A DNA stretch of 18,372 nucleotides from JAZDEU01 sp043808545 (GTDB taxonomy: Bacteria > Patescibacteriota > Patescibacteriia > JAZDEU01), in assembly GCA_043808545.1 (NCBI GenBank), contig JAZDEU010000054.1, positions 1 through 18,372 of the forward strand, given 5' to 3'. How positions within the stretch are numbered: position 1 is the first letter of the stretch; each line of letters begins with the position of its first letter. Of the stretch, positions 1 to 6,322 are shown one piece after another. The translations under genes were made by a program, and so were the position numbers. A model generated the notes under the pieces. That model was not told the DNA's origin, made no database searches, and was given only the letters and a program-made list of their open reading frames with translations.

Positions 1-104
1 AATTGCGAATAGCTTGTTTTTCGTTCAGGAAAATCCTCTATGTATCTGCTGATACTTATGCGGTTTTCCTGAACTGCAAAACTTCGCTATTCATCAATTT
101 TTTC
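1..104 (+). other. Long interrupted hairpin with T-rich tail (terminator or small structured RNA)
   Basis: Three nested helices can be drawn: 7-13 with 86-92 (7 bp), 23-35 with 62-74 (13 pairs including one G-U), and 42-46 with 51-55 closing a TGCT tetraloop. AATT at 1-4 can also pair with 96-99. A run of T follows at 98-103. The T-run after the stem fits an intrinsic terminator for a gene to the left, but the stem is far longer than a usual terminator and has internal loops, so it could be the 3' part of a structured RNA. I do not recognise an RNA family. Confidence 0.5.
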
Positions 105-160
105 TAGTTTCTAAGCGCGTTTTCATAATGTGATGTCCATAGCGTGGCAGGTTTATCTGT

Positions 161-191
161 CCGTCGCAGTCCCTTGCGGAGACTGCGACGG
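161..191. repeat. 11-bp perfect inverted repeat (hairpin)
   Basis: Arms CCGTCGCAGTC (161-171) and GACTGCGACGG (181-191) are perfectly complementary around a 9-nt loop. The stretch is much more GC-rich than its surroundings and lies between the long hairpin and tRNA-Cys. It is followed by an A/T homopolymer tract (about 213-230), so it may act as a terminator or be a copy of an interspersed palindrome. The rest of 105-245 holds no gene I can see. Confidence 0.55.
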
Positions 192-245
192 AGAGCGGTT
201 AGGTATAGGGAGAAAAAAATTTTTGTTTTTTACTTTGTTGAGTCC

Positions 246-318
246 GGCCATGTAGCCAAGCGGTAAGGCAGCAGTTTGCAAAACTGCCATTTCAGCGGTT
301 CGAATCCGCTCGTGGCCT
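246..318 (+). tRNA. tRNA-Cys (anticodon GCA)
   Basis: A full cloverleaf folds. The acceptor stem is GGCCATG (246-252) with CGTGGCC (311-317). The D arm is GCC/GGC. The anticodon stem GCAGT/ACTGC (271-275/283-287) has loop TTGCAAA, placing anticodon GCA at 278-280. The T stem AGCGG/CCGCT (294-298/306-310) has loop TTCGAAT. The discriminator base at 318 is T, the U73 identity element of tRNA-Cys. The 3' CCA is not encoded (CAG follows), so it must be added by a CCA-adding enzyme. It stands alone, about 130 bp upstream of argS on the same strand. Confidence 0.97.
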
Positions 319-394
319 CAGCTATATTTAAGGGCAATACTGCTTAATAAAGTTATTTTAGCTTTCGTGTTTCTCCTGTTAATAAAGGTTTTAA

Positions 395-433
395 ACAGAT
401 ACACACGGATAAGAAACAGATTTACACGGATTA
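395..433. repeat. Direct repeat of an 'ACAGAT..ACACGGAT' unit
   Basis: Two near-identical units, ACAGATACACACGGATA (395-411) and ACAGATTTACACGGATTA (416-433), lie in tandem just before the argS start. They look like a non-coding interspersed repeat filling the space between tRNA-Cys and argS. I see no convincing promoter in 319-446. Confidence 0.5.
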
Positions 434-446
434 CGGATTTAAATGT

Positions 447-2357
447 GTGGATATAAAAGTGGTAATTAAAAATAGAATAATTGCGGCGCTGGGAGATATA
501 GGGGTTGCGGATGCGGGAGAGATTGAATTGGAAACTCCGCCGGAAGGGAAGATGGGAGACATTGCGTTTCCTTGTTTTGGTTTATCTAAGATTTTAAAGA
601 AGAGTCCCAATGAGATTGCGAAAGAGTTGGCGGAGATTTTAAAACCCCCCTACCCCCCTTTGGAAAAGGGGGGAGAGATGGTGGAGGACGTGGATGCCGC
701 AGGCGGGTATGTGAATTTTTTTTATAAGAGAGATGTGTTTTTGAATAATGTTTTGAGGGATGTTGCGGAGAAGGGTGATGAGTATGGGACAAAAAGTCAA
801 AGGTCAAAAGCATGCCCTGAGTTTGTCGAACGGGTCAAAAGTCAAAAGTTGCGGATTATGGTTGAATATTCAGGGCCGAATACGAATAAGCCGTTGCATC
901 TAGGGCATGGAAGAAATAGTTTTATTGGGATGAGCATTAGTAATTTATTAGAAAATGCGGGAGCGGAAGTTATAAAAGCGAATATTGTGAATGACAGGGG
1001 CGCGCATATTTGCAAGTCAATGATTGCGTATAAAAAATATGGAAATAATGAAACTCCAGAATCATCTGGAATAAAAGGAGATCATTTTGTCGGGAAATAT
1101 TACACAATGTTTGGAGAAAAATTAAAAGAAAATCCAGATATGGAAGAGGAAGTTAAAGAATGTTTAAGAAAGTGGGAAGCGGGAGATGAAGAAGTAATGG
1201 CGTTATGGGAAAAAATGAATGAATGGTATTATCAAGGAGTGGAGAAAACTTATGAAAAAATCGGCAGCGAGTTTGATAAATATTATTATGAGTCGGAAAA
1301 TTATAAGCATGGCAAGGAAATTGTAATGGATGCTTTGAGTAAAAAAATAGTTTATAAAAAAGAGGATGGCGCGATTGCGATTGATTTAAGCGATGAGGGA
1401 CTGGATGAAAAAATTTTACTCCGTTCAGATGGAACTTCAGTTTATATCACGCAGGATTTATATACCGCGAAAATTCGTTTTGAGGAATTTAATCTTAATA
1501 AGTTAATTTATGTTGTTGCCTGCGAGCAGGAATATCATTTTAAAGTTTTATTTAAAATTTTAGCGCGCTTGGGTTACGCGTGGACGAAAAATTGCTGTCA
1601 TTTGTCTTACGGGATGGTAAATATTCCAAGCGGGAAATTAAAGTCGCGCGAAGGGACTAAGGTGGATTTAGATGATTTGGTTGAGAATTTAAAGCAGATG
1701 GCGATGGCGGCGATAAAGGAAAAGCATGGGAAAGACGGGATAGAAGGTAAAGAGGGAAAAGAAGGTGAAGATGCGGTTGAGGAACGAGCGATGAAGATAG
1801 GGCTGGCGGCTTTGAAGTTTATGATTCTTAAAGTGAATCCAGCTAAAAGCGTGATGTTTAATCCGTCAGAGGCGATTTCTTTTGAGGGTGATACTGGTCC
1901 GTATGTTTTATATGCTTATACGAGGATTATGAGTATTTTGAGAAAGGGGGGGCAAGAATTAAGAATTAAATCTTATAACGTCATCCTGAACGACGAAGAA
2001 GTGAAGGATCCAGTGGCTTACACCTCGCACTCTGGGATTCTTCGTCCTCCTGGCGCTCGGATTCAGAATGACGCGCTTGGAGTATTGGTGTCAGACGAGG
2101 AAATGAGGATGGCGAAGATGATTTATGAATTTACGGAAGTTTTAGAGCATGCGGCGATTGATTATAATCCATCATTGCTGGCAAATTATCTTTTAGAAAT
2201 ATCAAGCGCGTTTAATAAATTTTATCATATCCATAAAGTGCTGGATGCTGAAACTGGGGAACTGCGCGATATGCGGATTGCTTTAATAGAGGCGGTTGCG
2301 GTTGTGATAGAGCGGGGGATGGGGATATTGGGGATTGAGATGGTGGAGGAGATGTAA
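447..2357 (+). CDS. argS: Arginyl-tRNA synthetase (class I), with in-frame repeat insertions
   Basis: This enzyme charges tRNA-Arg with arginine in the cytoplasm. An N-terminal additional domain (about 1-100) precedes the Rossmann catalytic core. The HIGH-type signature HLGH is at residues 151-154 after EYSGPNTNKP. The KMSKS-type loop is degenerate (KLKSREG, 397-403). The C-terminal DALR anticodon-binding domain starts near GDTGPYVLYAYTR (481-493) and runs to the end (636 aa in all). The start is GTG 447, giving MDIKVVIKNRI; the ATG at 443 is in another frame. No Shine-Dalgarno motif is visible. The gene carries unusual in-frame inserts: PPYPPLEKGGE (67-77), a segment around 115-135 just before the HIGH region, a Glu/Lys/Gly tract (about 431-443) and a palindromic element (about 512-545). 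aspS follows after a repeat-filled 136-bp gap. Confidence 0.96.
   Translation: MDIKVVIKNRIIAALGDIGVADAGEIELETPPEGKMGDIAFPCFGLSKILKKSPNEIAKELAEILKPPYPPLEKGGEMVEDVDAAGGYVNFFYKRDVFLNNVLRDVAEKGDEYGTKSQRSKACPEFVERVKSQKLRIMVEYSGPNTNKPLHLGHGRNSFIGMSISNLLENAGAEVIKANIVNDRGAHICKSMIAYKKYGNNETPESSGIKGDHFVGKYYTMFGEKLKENPDMEEEVKECLRKWEAGDEEVMALWEKMNEWYYQGVEKTYEKIGSEFDKYYYESENYKHGKEIVMDALSKKIVYKKEDGAIAIDLSDEGLDEKILLRSDGTSVYITQDLYTAKIRFEEFNLNKLIYVVACEQEYHFKVLFKILARLGYAWTKNCCHLSYGMVNIPSGKLKSREGTKVDLDDLVENLKQMAMAAIKEKHGKDGIEGKEGKEGEDAVEERAMKIGLAALKFMILKVNPAKSVMFNPSEAISFEGDTGPYVLYAYTRIMSILRKGGQELRIKSYNVILNDEEVKDPVAYTSHSGILRPPGARIQNDALGVLVSDEEMRMAKMIYEFTEVLEHAAIDYNPSLLANYLLEISSAFNKFYHIHKVLDAETGELRDMRIALIEAVAVVIERGMGILGIEMVEEM
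645..677. repeat. C/G-rich palindrome inserted in argS
   Basis: Arms CCCCCCTTT (653-661) and AAAGGGGGG (665-673) form a perfect hairpin. The element adds PPYPPLEKGGE to ArgS between the helix ending LAEILK and the strand VEDVDAAGGYVNFF, where the family normally has a short linker. Similar palindromes occur outside genes at 8548-8562 and 14419-14436. Confidence 0.7.
796..848. repeat. Nested repeat in argS: palindrome inside a GTCAAAAG tandem tract
   Basis: GTCAAAGGTCAAAAG (796-810) and TCAAAAGTCAAAAG (835-848) flank the imperfect palindrome CCCTGAGTTTGTCGAACGGG (815-834). Translated in frame it gives a charged segment (ArgS residues about 117-134) directly upstream of the catalytic HIGH-region strand. 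The layout looks like one repeat element inserted into another. Confidence 0.65.
1979..2074. repeat. Partly palindromic interspersed repeat inserted in argS (copy 1)
   Basis: The element begins CGTCATCCTGAACGACGAAG and ends with the near-complement CAGAATGACG at 2064-2073. It lies in frame and encodes ArgS residues about 512-543, in the linker at the start of the anticodon-binding domain. Its right half (2034-2074) matches 4599-4639 in hypE at 38 of 41 bases. Confidence 0.8.
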
Positions 2358-2384
2358 AAATTTAAAATCCAAAGATCAAAGCTC

Positions 2385-2468
2385 AAATTATTCCAAATCA
2401 AATCCAAATATAAAATAACAAATTTGAAATTTGAAATTTAGTATTTTGAACTTGATTTGGAATAATTT
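2385..2468. repeat. 17-bp perfect inverted repeat between argS and aspS
   Basis: AAATTATTCCAAATCAA (2385-2401) and its exact complement TTGATTTGGAATAATTT (2452-2468) bracket an AT-rich tract with repeated AAATTTG units (about 2419-2440). Variant copies of the TTTGGAATAATTT end continue to about 2485. This fills the whole intergenic space, so any promoter for aspS would have to lie within repeat DNA. The tract is open in the aspS frame from a TTG at 2431, but the encoded residues do not resemble AspRS. Confidence 0.65.
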
Positions 2469-2493
2469 GGATTTTGGAATAATTTTTAATTTT

Positions 2494-4359
2494 ATGTACC
2501 GAACACATACTTGCGGACAATTAAACAAATCAAATGAAGGGGAAGAAGTTATTTTAGCTGGCTGGATTAATAGCAGGCGCGATCATGGCGGGCTTATTTT
2601 TATTGACCTTCGCGATAAATACGGAATAACACAGATAAATTTTGATCCTGAGGCGTCAAAAGACGCGTGGGAAACGGCGGATAAAATAAGAAGTGAATTT
2701 GTGGTAAAAGTAAAAGGCAGTGTGGTATTGCGGCCGCAAGATATGGTAAATCAAAAACTGGGGACAGGAGAGATTGAAATTGATGCTAAAGAAGTTGAGA
2801 TTTTAAATACATCGGAGACGCCGCCGTTTGAAATAAATGTGGCAAAAGATGGCGTGGAAGCGAATGAAAATTTGCGGTTAAAATATAGATACATAGATTT
2901 GCGCCGTCCAAAATTGCAAGAGATGTTAAAAATAAAAGATGCTTTCATTACTTATATAAGAGAGTATTTTCATAAAAATAATTTTGTGGAAGTGCAGACC
3001 CCGATACTTGCAAATTCCTCGCCGGAAGGCGCGCGGGATTTTTTAATTCCGTCAAGATTTTATTCCGGAAAGTTTTACGCGCTTCCTCAAGCGCCCCAAC
3101 AGTTTAAACAATTATTGATGGTTGGCGGGGTGGACAAGTATTTTCAGATTGCTCCTTGCTTTCGCGATGAGGATACTCGTTTGGACAGGCATTACGGCGA
3201 GTTTTATCAGCTTGATATGGAGATGAGTTTTGTGGAGCAGGAAGATGTTTTAAAAATTACTGAAAAGTTAATGTTAGAACTCACAGAAAAATTCAGCGAG
3301 AAAAAAATAGTCGGGCTGGACGAGAACGGAAAGTTAAGACGGATTCCATGGAAAGAGGCGATGGAAACATACGGAAGCGATAAGCCGGATTTAAGATTCG
3401 GGCTGGAAATAAAAAATATTTCCGAACTAGTTAAAAACTGCGGATTTTCGGTTTTCGCGGATGCGGTAAAAAATGGCGGAGTTGTTCACGCGTTGAAAGT
3501 TGACGGTGGCGCGAAGTTTACGAGAAAGGAAATTGACGAACTCACTGAAATTGCGAAAGCGAAGGGGGCGAAGGGACTCGCTTATGTGGTGGTGGAAGGG
3601 AGAGAGGGTGGAGAAGGGAAAGAGGGGAAAGAAGAGGGAGAGAAATTAGAAATTAGAAATTGGAAATTAGGGGAAGACGGTATTAAATTAAAATCCCCGA
3701 TTATTAAATTTTTAGGCGATGATTTAGCTATGAAAATAGTTAAAAGTGTCGGTGGAAAGGATGGGGATATTATATTTTTCGGCGCGGATAGCTGGCGAAC
3801 GGTTTGTGCGACGCTGGGCGCTGTGCGCAACGAGTGCGGTATGAAGCTGGGTTTAAAAGATAATTCTAAAGCGGCATGGTGCTGGATTGTTGATTTTCCA
3901 ATGTATGACTATTCGGAAATTGAAGAGGGCAGGATTGATTTCGGGCATAATCCTTTTTCAATGCCGCAAGGCGGGCTAGAAGCGCTGAACAATAAAAATC
4001 CTTTAGATATTTTAGCTCATCAATATGATCTCGTGATTAACGGATTTGAGGCATCAAGCGGCGCGATAAGAAACCATAATCCAGAAATTATGTACCGCGC
4101 TTTTGAGATTGCGGGATATACAAGGGAAGATGTTGATAAAAAATTCGGCGGTATGATTAACGCGTTTAAATATGGCGCGCCTCCTCATGGCGGAAACGCT
4201 CCTGGCATTGACCGGATTTTAATGGTCCTAAACGACTGGGATTCTATCCGAGATATGTATGCCTTCCCGAAAGACGGCGCCGGGCGCGATGTTATGATGG
4301 ATTCTCCTTCGGAGGTGGAATCGCGGCAGTTGAGGGAATTGGGGATAAAGTTGGCGTAA
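2494..4359 (+). CDS. aspS: Aspartyl-tRNA synthetase (bacterial type, probably non-discriminating)
   Basis: This class II synthetase charges tRNA-Asp. The ATG at 2494 gives MYRTHTCGQL, the normal family start (621 aa). The open frame upstream to TTG 2431 is repeat DNA. Domains in order are an N-terminal OB-fold anticodon-binding domain (about 1-105, with GWINSRRDHGGLIFIDLRD), the catalytic core with motif 2 at FRDEDTR (from 223), the bacterial GAD insertion (about 295-410), and motif 3 with GIDR ending at Arg574. Residue 31 is His (RRDHGG). In the family His here is typical of non-discriminating enzymes that also charge tRNA-Asn, whereas E. coli has Leu. That would require GatCAB, which is not in this window. 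The GAD domain carries a Glu/Gly/Lys-rich insert (about 369-395). The leader is U-rich (TTTTTAATTTT) with no Shine-Dalgarno motif. Confidence 0.96.
   Translation: MYRTHTCGQLNKSNEGEEVILAGWINSRRDHGGLIFIDLRDKYGITQINFDPEASKDAWETADKIRSEFVVKVKGSVVLRPQDMVNQKLGTGEIEIDAKEVEILNTSETPPFEINVAKDGVEANENLRLKYRYIDLRRPKLQEMLKIKDAFITYIREYFHKNNFVEVQTPILANSSPEGARDFLIPSRFYSGKFYALPQAPQQFKQLLMVGGVDKYFQIAPCFRDEDTRLDRHYGEFYQLDMEMSFVEQEDVLKITEKLMLELTEKFSEKKIVGLDENGKLRRIPWKEAMETYGSDKPDLRFGLEIKNISELVKNCGFSVFADAVKNGGVVHALKVDGGAKFTRKEIDELTEIAKAKGAKGLAYVVVEGREGGEGKEGKEEGEKLEIRNWKLGEDGIKLKSPIIKFLGDDLAMKIVKSVGGKDGDIIFFGADSWRTVCATLGAVRNECGMKLGLKDNSKAAWCWIVDFPMYDYSEIEEGRIDFGHNPFSMPQGGLEALNNKNPLDILAHQYDLVINGFEASSGAIRNHNPEIMYRAFEIAGYTREDVDKKFGGMINAFKYGAPPHGGNAPGIDRILMVLNDWDSIRDMYAFPKDGAGRDVMMDSPSEVESRQLRELGIKLA
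3598..3676. repeat. Low-complexity and AAATTAG repeat insert inside aspS
   Basis: A purine-rich GAGGG/GGGAAAG tract is followed by reiterated AAATTAG/AAATTGG units (about 3642-3670). It encodes roughly AspRS residues 369-395, ending in a KLEIRNWKLGE-like stretch. Compared with E. coli AspRS, which runs KGLAYIKV..GINSPVAKF here, this is an addition of about 17 residues in the GAD domain. Confidence 0.6.
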
Positions 4360-4400
4360 TTTTTTAAATCGTCAGATATATTTCAATACCTCGCGGAGTG

Positions 4401-4409
4401 TGGTATAAT
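4401..4409 (+). promoter_or_regulatory. Extended -10 promoter of hypE, apparently leaderless
   Basis: A consensus TATAAT (4404-4409) is preceded by TGG (4401-4403), the extended -10 arrangement. The -35 position (4381-4386, TTTCAA, spacer 17) is weak. A start about 7 nt downstream of the -10 falls on or next to the A of ATG 4416, so the mRNA would have almost no leader. The same TGTGGTATAAT string recurs at 8412-8422. Confidence 0.6.
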
Positions 4410-4415
4410 AAAAAT

Positions 4416-5495
4416 ATGAAAAACGATATGATAAAACTAGCGCATGGAAGCGGCGGGAGGGAGATGGGAGAGCTTATTAGTTTAATAAGAAAAAATATTC
4501 CATATAAAGGAGATTGGGAATGCACGGATGAAGATAGCGCGGTACTGAAATACGCGAATAGACGCGAATGGGAAAGCGAATTAATGCGAAAAAATTTTGG
4601 GATTCTTCGCCCTCCTGGCGCTCGGGCTCAGAATGACGCATTTTTTAGTGGAGGAAAGGGGGAAAATTTGGTTTTTACTACGGATGCGTTTGTGGTTTCT
4701 CCGATTTTTTTTAAAGGCGGGAACATTGGCGACTTAGCATTTAATGGGACTGTTAATGATCTTTTGATGCAGGGCGCGAAACCTTTGGGAATTTCTTTAG
4801 CGTTAGTTATTGAGGAAGGATTTTTGTTGGCTGATTTAGAAAAAATATTAAAATCAATCGGGAAGATTTCAAAAAATATCAAAGTGCCGATTGCGACAGG
4901 CGATACTAAAGTTGTGCCGAAGGGTGCGATTGATAAAATAATGATTACGACTGCCGGCGTGGGAATGGCTGAAAATATAATTTCAGATCGCGGGCTGAAA
5001 CCAGGAAATAAAATTATTGCGTCTGGTTCGTTAGGGGATCACGGCGCGGCTTTGCTGGCGGGCAGGTTTAATTATAAGACATCATTGAAAAGTGATACTA
5101 AACCATTATTGCGCGAAATGGAAGAAGTAAAAAAATATTTAACATCCGCGAAAGATCCGACTCGCGGCGGAATAGCATCTGTTTTAAATGAGATGGCGGA
5201 AAAATCAAAAGTTAGAATTATATTAGATGAAGATAAAATTCCGATTAGTAAAGAGACATCTTCAATATGCAAATTATTAGGAATAGATAAATATTCTTTG
5301 GCTTCGGAAGGAAGATTTGTCGCGGGAGCAGAAGAAAAAAATCTTAATAAAGTTATAAAAATCTTAAAAAAATTTAATAAAAATTCTTGCGCGATTGGGA
5401 TCGTGGAAAAAGGAGATGGTGTGTTTATAAAAAATTCTAGGGGAGAAAAAAAGTTAGAATTGCCGACTGGCGTGCTGGTGCCGAGAATATGCTAA
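4416..5495 (+). CDS. hypE: Hydrogenase maturation factor HypE (carbamoyl dehydratase)
   Basis: HypE turns the carbamoyl group, carried as a thiocarbamate on its C-terminal cysteine, into a thiocyanate in an ATP-dependent step. This supplies the CN ligands of the [NiFe]-hydrogenase Fe site. Visible signatures are AHGSGGREM (9-17), FTTDAFVVSP, NGTVNDL, GDTKVVP (from 162), DPTRGG (247-252), ASEGRFV and, decisively, the terminal PRIC with Cys as last residue (359 aa). ATG 4416 is chosen because the earlier GTG 4398 lies across the -10 box. An unusual in-frame insert (about residues 50-78) carries the repeat-derived GILRPPGARAQNDA before the FTTD strand. No other hyp gene or hydrogenase subunit lies nearby, so the partners must be elsewhere in the genome. 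Confidence 0.93.
   Translation: MKNDMIKLAHGSGGREMGELISLIRKNIPYKGDWECTDEDSAVLKYANRREWESELMRKNFGILRPPGARAQNDAFFSGGKGENLVFTTDAFVVSPIFFKGGNIGDLAFNGTVNDLLMQGAKPLGISLALVIEEGFLLADLEKILKSIGKISKNIKVPIATGDTKVVPKGAIDKIMITTAGVGMAENIISDRGLKPGNKIIASGSLGDHGAALLAGRFNYKTSLKSDTKPLLREMEEVKKYLTSAKDPTRGGIASVLNEMAEKSKVRIILDEDKIPISKETSSICKLLGIDKYSLASEGRFVAGAEEKNLNKVIKILKKFNKNSCAIGIVEKGDGVFIKNSRGEKKLELPTGVLVPRIC
4599..4639. repeat. Interspersed repeat in hypE (copy 2 of the argS element)
   Basis: These 41 bases match 2034-2074 in argS at 38 positions and are read in the same frame, giving GILRPPGARAQNDA against GILRPPGARIQNDA. Just upstream, 4550-4570 contains a reiterated ACGCGAATAGACGCGAATGG that looks like part of yet another repeat. 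Confidence 0.8.
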
Positions 5496-5500
5496 GGTTA

Positions 5501-5580
5501 GTTATAAAGTTATAAAGTTCATAAAGTTGAAAGTTATAAAGTTATAAAGTTGAAAGTTATAACTTTATAGACTTTAGACT
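5501..5580. repeat. Tandem GTTATAAA-type repeat between hypE and hpf
   Basis: Irregular units GTTATAAA, GTTCATAAA and GTTGAAA are reiterated (about 5501-5555) and end in the palindrome AAAGTTATAACTTT (about 5552-5565). Unit lengths vary from 7 to 9 nt with no spacers, so this is not a CRISPR array. It occupies nearly the whole intergenic gap; no promoter for hpf is evident. Confidence 0.6.
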
Positions 5581-5588
5581 AATTTCCT

Positions 5589-5900
5589 ATGTCAAAAATT
5601 ATTATCCAAGGCACTCATTTAGAGCTAACTGAAGAAATTAAAAATTATATTTACGAGAAGTTTAATAAATTAGACCGTTATTTTGATAATATTTTAGAGA
5701 TTAGGGTGGAAGTAGAGAGAGCATTGCCAGGGCATCATAATAAAGGCAAGGTTTATCGCGCGGAAGCGAATGTGCACGTGCCTAAGAAGATATTAAGAGT
5801 TGAGAAAACAGCGGAAGACTTGTTTAAAGCTATTGATAAAACCGAGAAGCATATGAGGGAGATTATAAAGGAACATAAGGGTAAAATAATGGAAAAATAG
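5589..5900 (+). CDS. hpf: Ribosome hibernation promoting factor (HPF/YfiA family, short form)
   Basis: This family binds the 30S decoding region and silences idle ribosomes. At 103 aa this is the short form, comprising only the beta-alpha-beta-beta-beta-alpha domain. It starts MSKIIIQGTHLELTEEIKNY, has the helix EKFNKLDRYFDNILEIRVEVE, the basic/His segment GHHNKGKVYRAEANVHVP and the C-terminal helix AEDLFKAIDKTEKHMREIIKEHK. The C-terminal dimerisation domain of long HPF is absent. The ATG follows a U/C-rich leader (TTTCCT) with no Shine-Dalgarno motif. It could also be named raiA; the sequence does not decide between the short-form names. Confidence 0.92.
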   Translation: MSKIIIQGTHLELTEEIKNYIYEKFNKLDRYFDNILEIRVEVERALPGHHNKGKVYRAEANVHVPKKILRVEKTAEDLFKAIDKTEKHMREIIKEHKGKIMEK

Positions 5901-5908
5901 GGAAGGTC

Positions 5909-5935
5909 TTGCATTTTTATTATAATTATTATAAT
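5909..5935 (+). promoter_or_regulatory. Candidate promoter for the zinc-ribbon gene and rplY
   Basis: TTGCAT (5909-5914) lies 15 bp before TATAAT (5930-5935). Two more TATAAT boxes sit at 5921-5926 and 5944-5949. Transcription would start around 5942 or 5956, giving a short AU-rich leader before ATG 5969. The spacer is shorter than ideal, so which -10 is used is uncertain. Confidence 0.5.
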
Positions 5936-5968
5936 GTAAGAGATATAATAAATTTAACATATATTTCT

Positions 5969-6310
5969 ATGTACGAATCACAAGATTTTAAAAGTTTTGA
6001 TAATTATAACTTAGGCATAATGTCGGAATGTCCATTATGCAAGGCAAAAAGCATTGAATTAAATATTATAGAAGAGCGGAATAACAGCTATTTAATACAT
6101 AGCAAATGCCGCGGGTGCGAGAATGCGGTTTTACTAGTAGCTGTTAATAATGAGTTTGGCATGAATGTTATCGGAATGAATACGGATTTATCAAAAGAAG
6201 AATTTGTTAAATTTAGAAATGATGAAAAATGCGTTGAGTTTGATGATGTTATTGAGGTTTCAAAATCTTTAAAAAATAAAAATTTTATAAAAGAATTAGT
6301 AAATATTTAA
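5969..6310 (+). CDS. Small protein with a two-CxxC zinc-ribbon-like motif, function unknown
   Basis: The product is a 113-aa protein with CPLC (21-24) and CRGC (47-50), a four-cysteine arrangement typical of a zinc ribbon. It continues with NAVLLVAVNNEFGMNVIGMNTDLSKEEFVKF and ends in a charged helical stretch. ATG 5969 is chosen over TTG 5909 because the latter overlaps the promoter region and the extra residues are Tyr/Asn-rich; ATG 6020 (MSECPLC) is another possibility. The stop is 12 nt before rplY, so the two are probably co-transcribed. I recall similar uncharacterised proteins from CPR genomes but cannot name a family. No DNA- or RNA-binding role is shown by the sequence itself. Confidence 0.8.
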   Translation: MYESQDFKSFDNYNLGIMSECPLCKAKSIELNIIEERNNSYLIHSKCRGCENAVLLVAVNNEFGMNVIGMNTDLSKEEFVKFRNDEKCVEFDDVIEVSKSLKNKNFIKELVNI

Positions 6311-6322
6311 AATTATAATTTT

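Noticed and set aside
2431..2493. TTG-initiated N-terminal extension of aspS
   Set aside because: The 21 extra residues come from the intergenic repeat, while ATG 2494 gives the conserved MYRTHTCGQL start.
4398..4415. GTG start for hypE
   Set aside because: It lies upstream of the TATAAT box, so it would not be in the mRNA made from that promoter; ATG 4416 gives the normal N-terminus.
5501..5580. CRISPR-like array
   Set aside because: Units are 7-9 nt, irregular and contiguous with no unique spacers, and no cas gene is present.
5909..5968. TTG-initiated extension of the zinc-ribbon gene
   Set aside because: It overlaps the likely promoter and encodes only a Tyr/Asn-rich AT-driven stretch.
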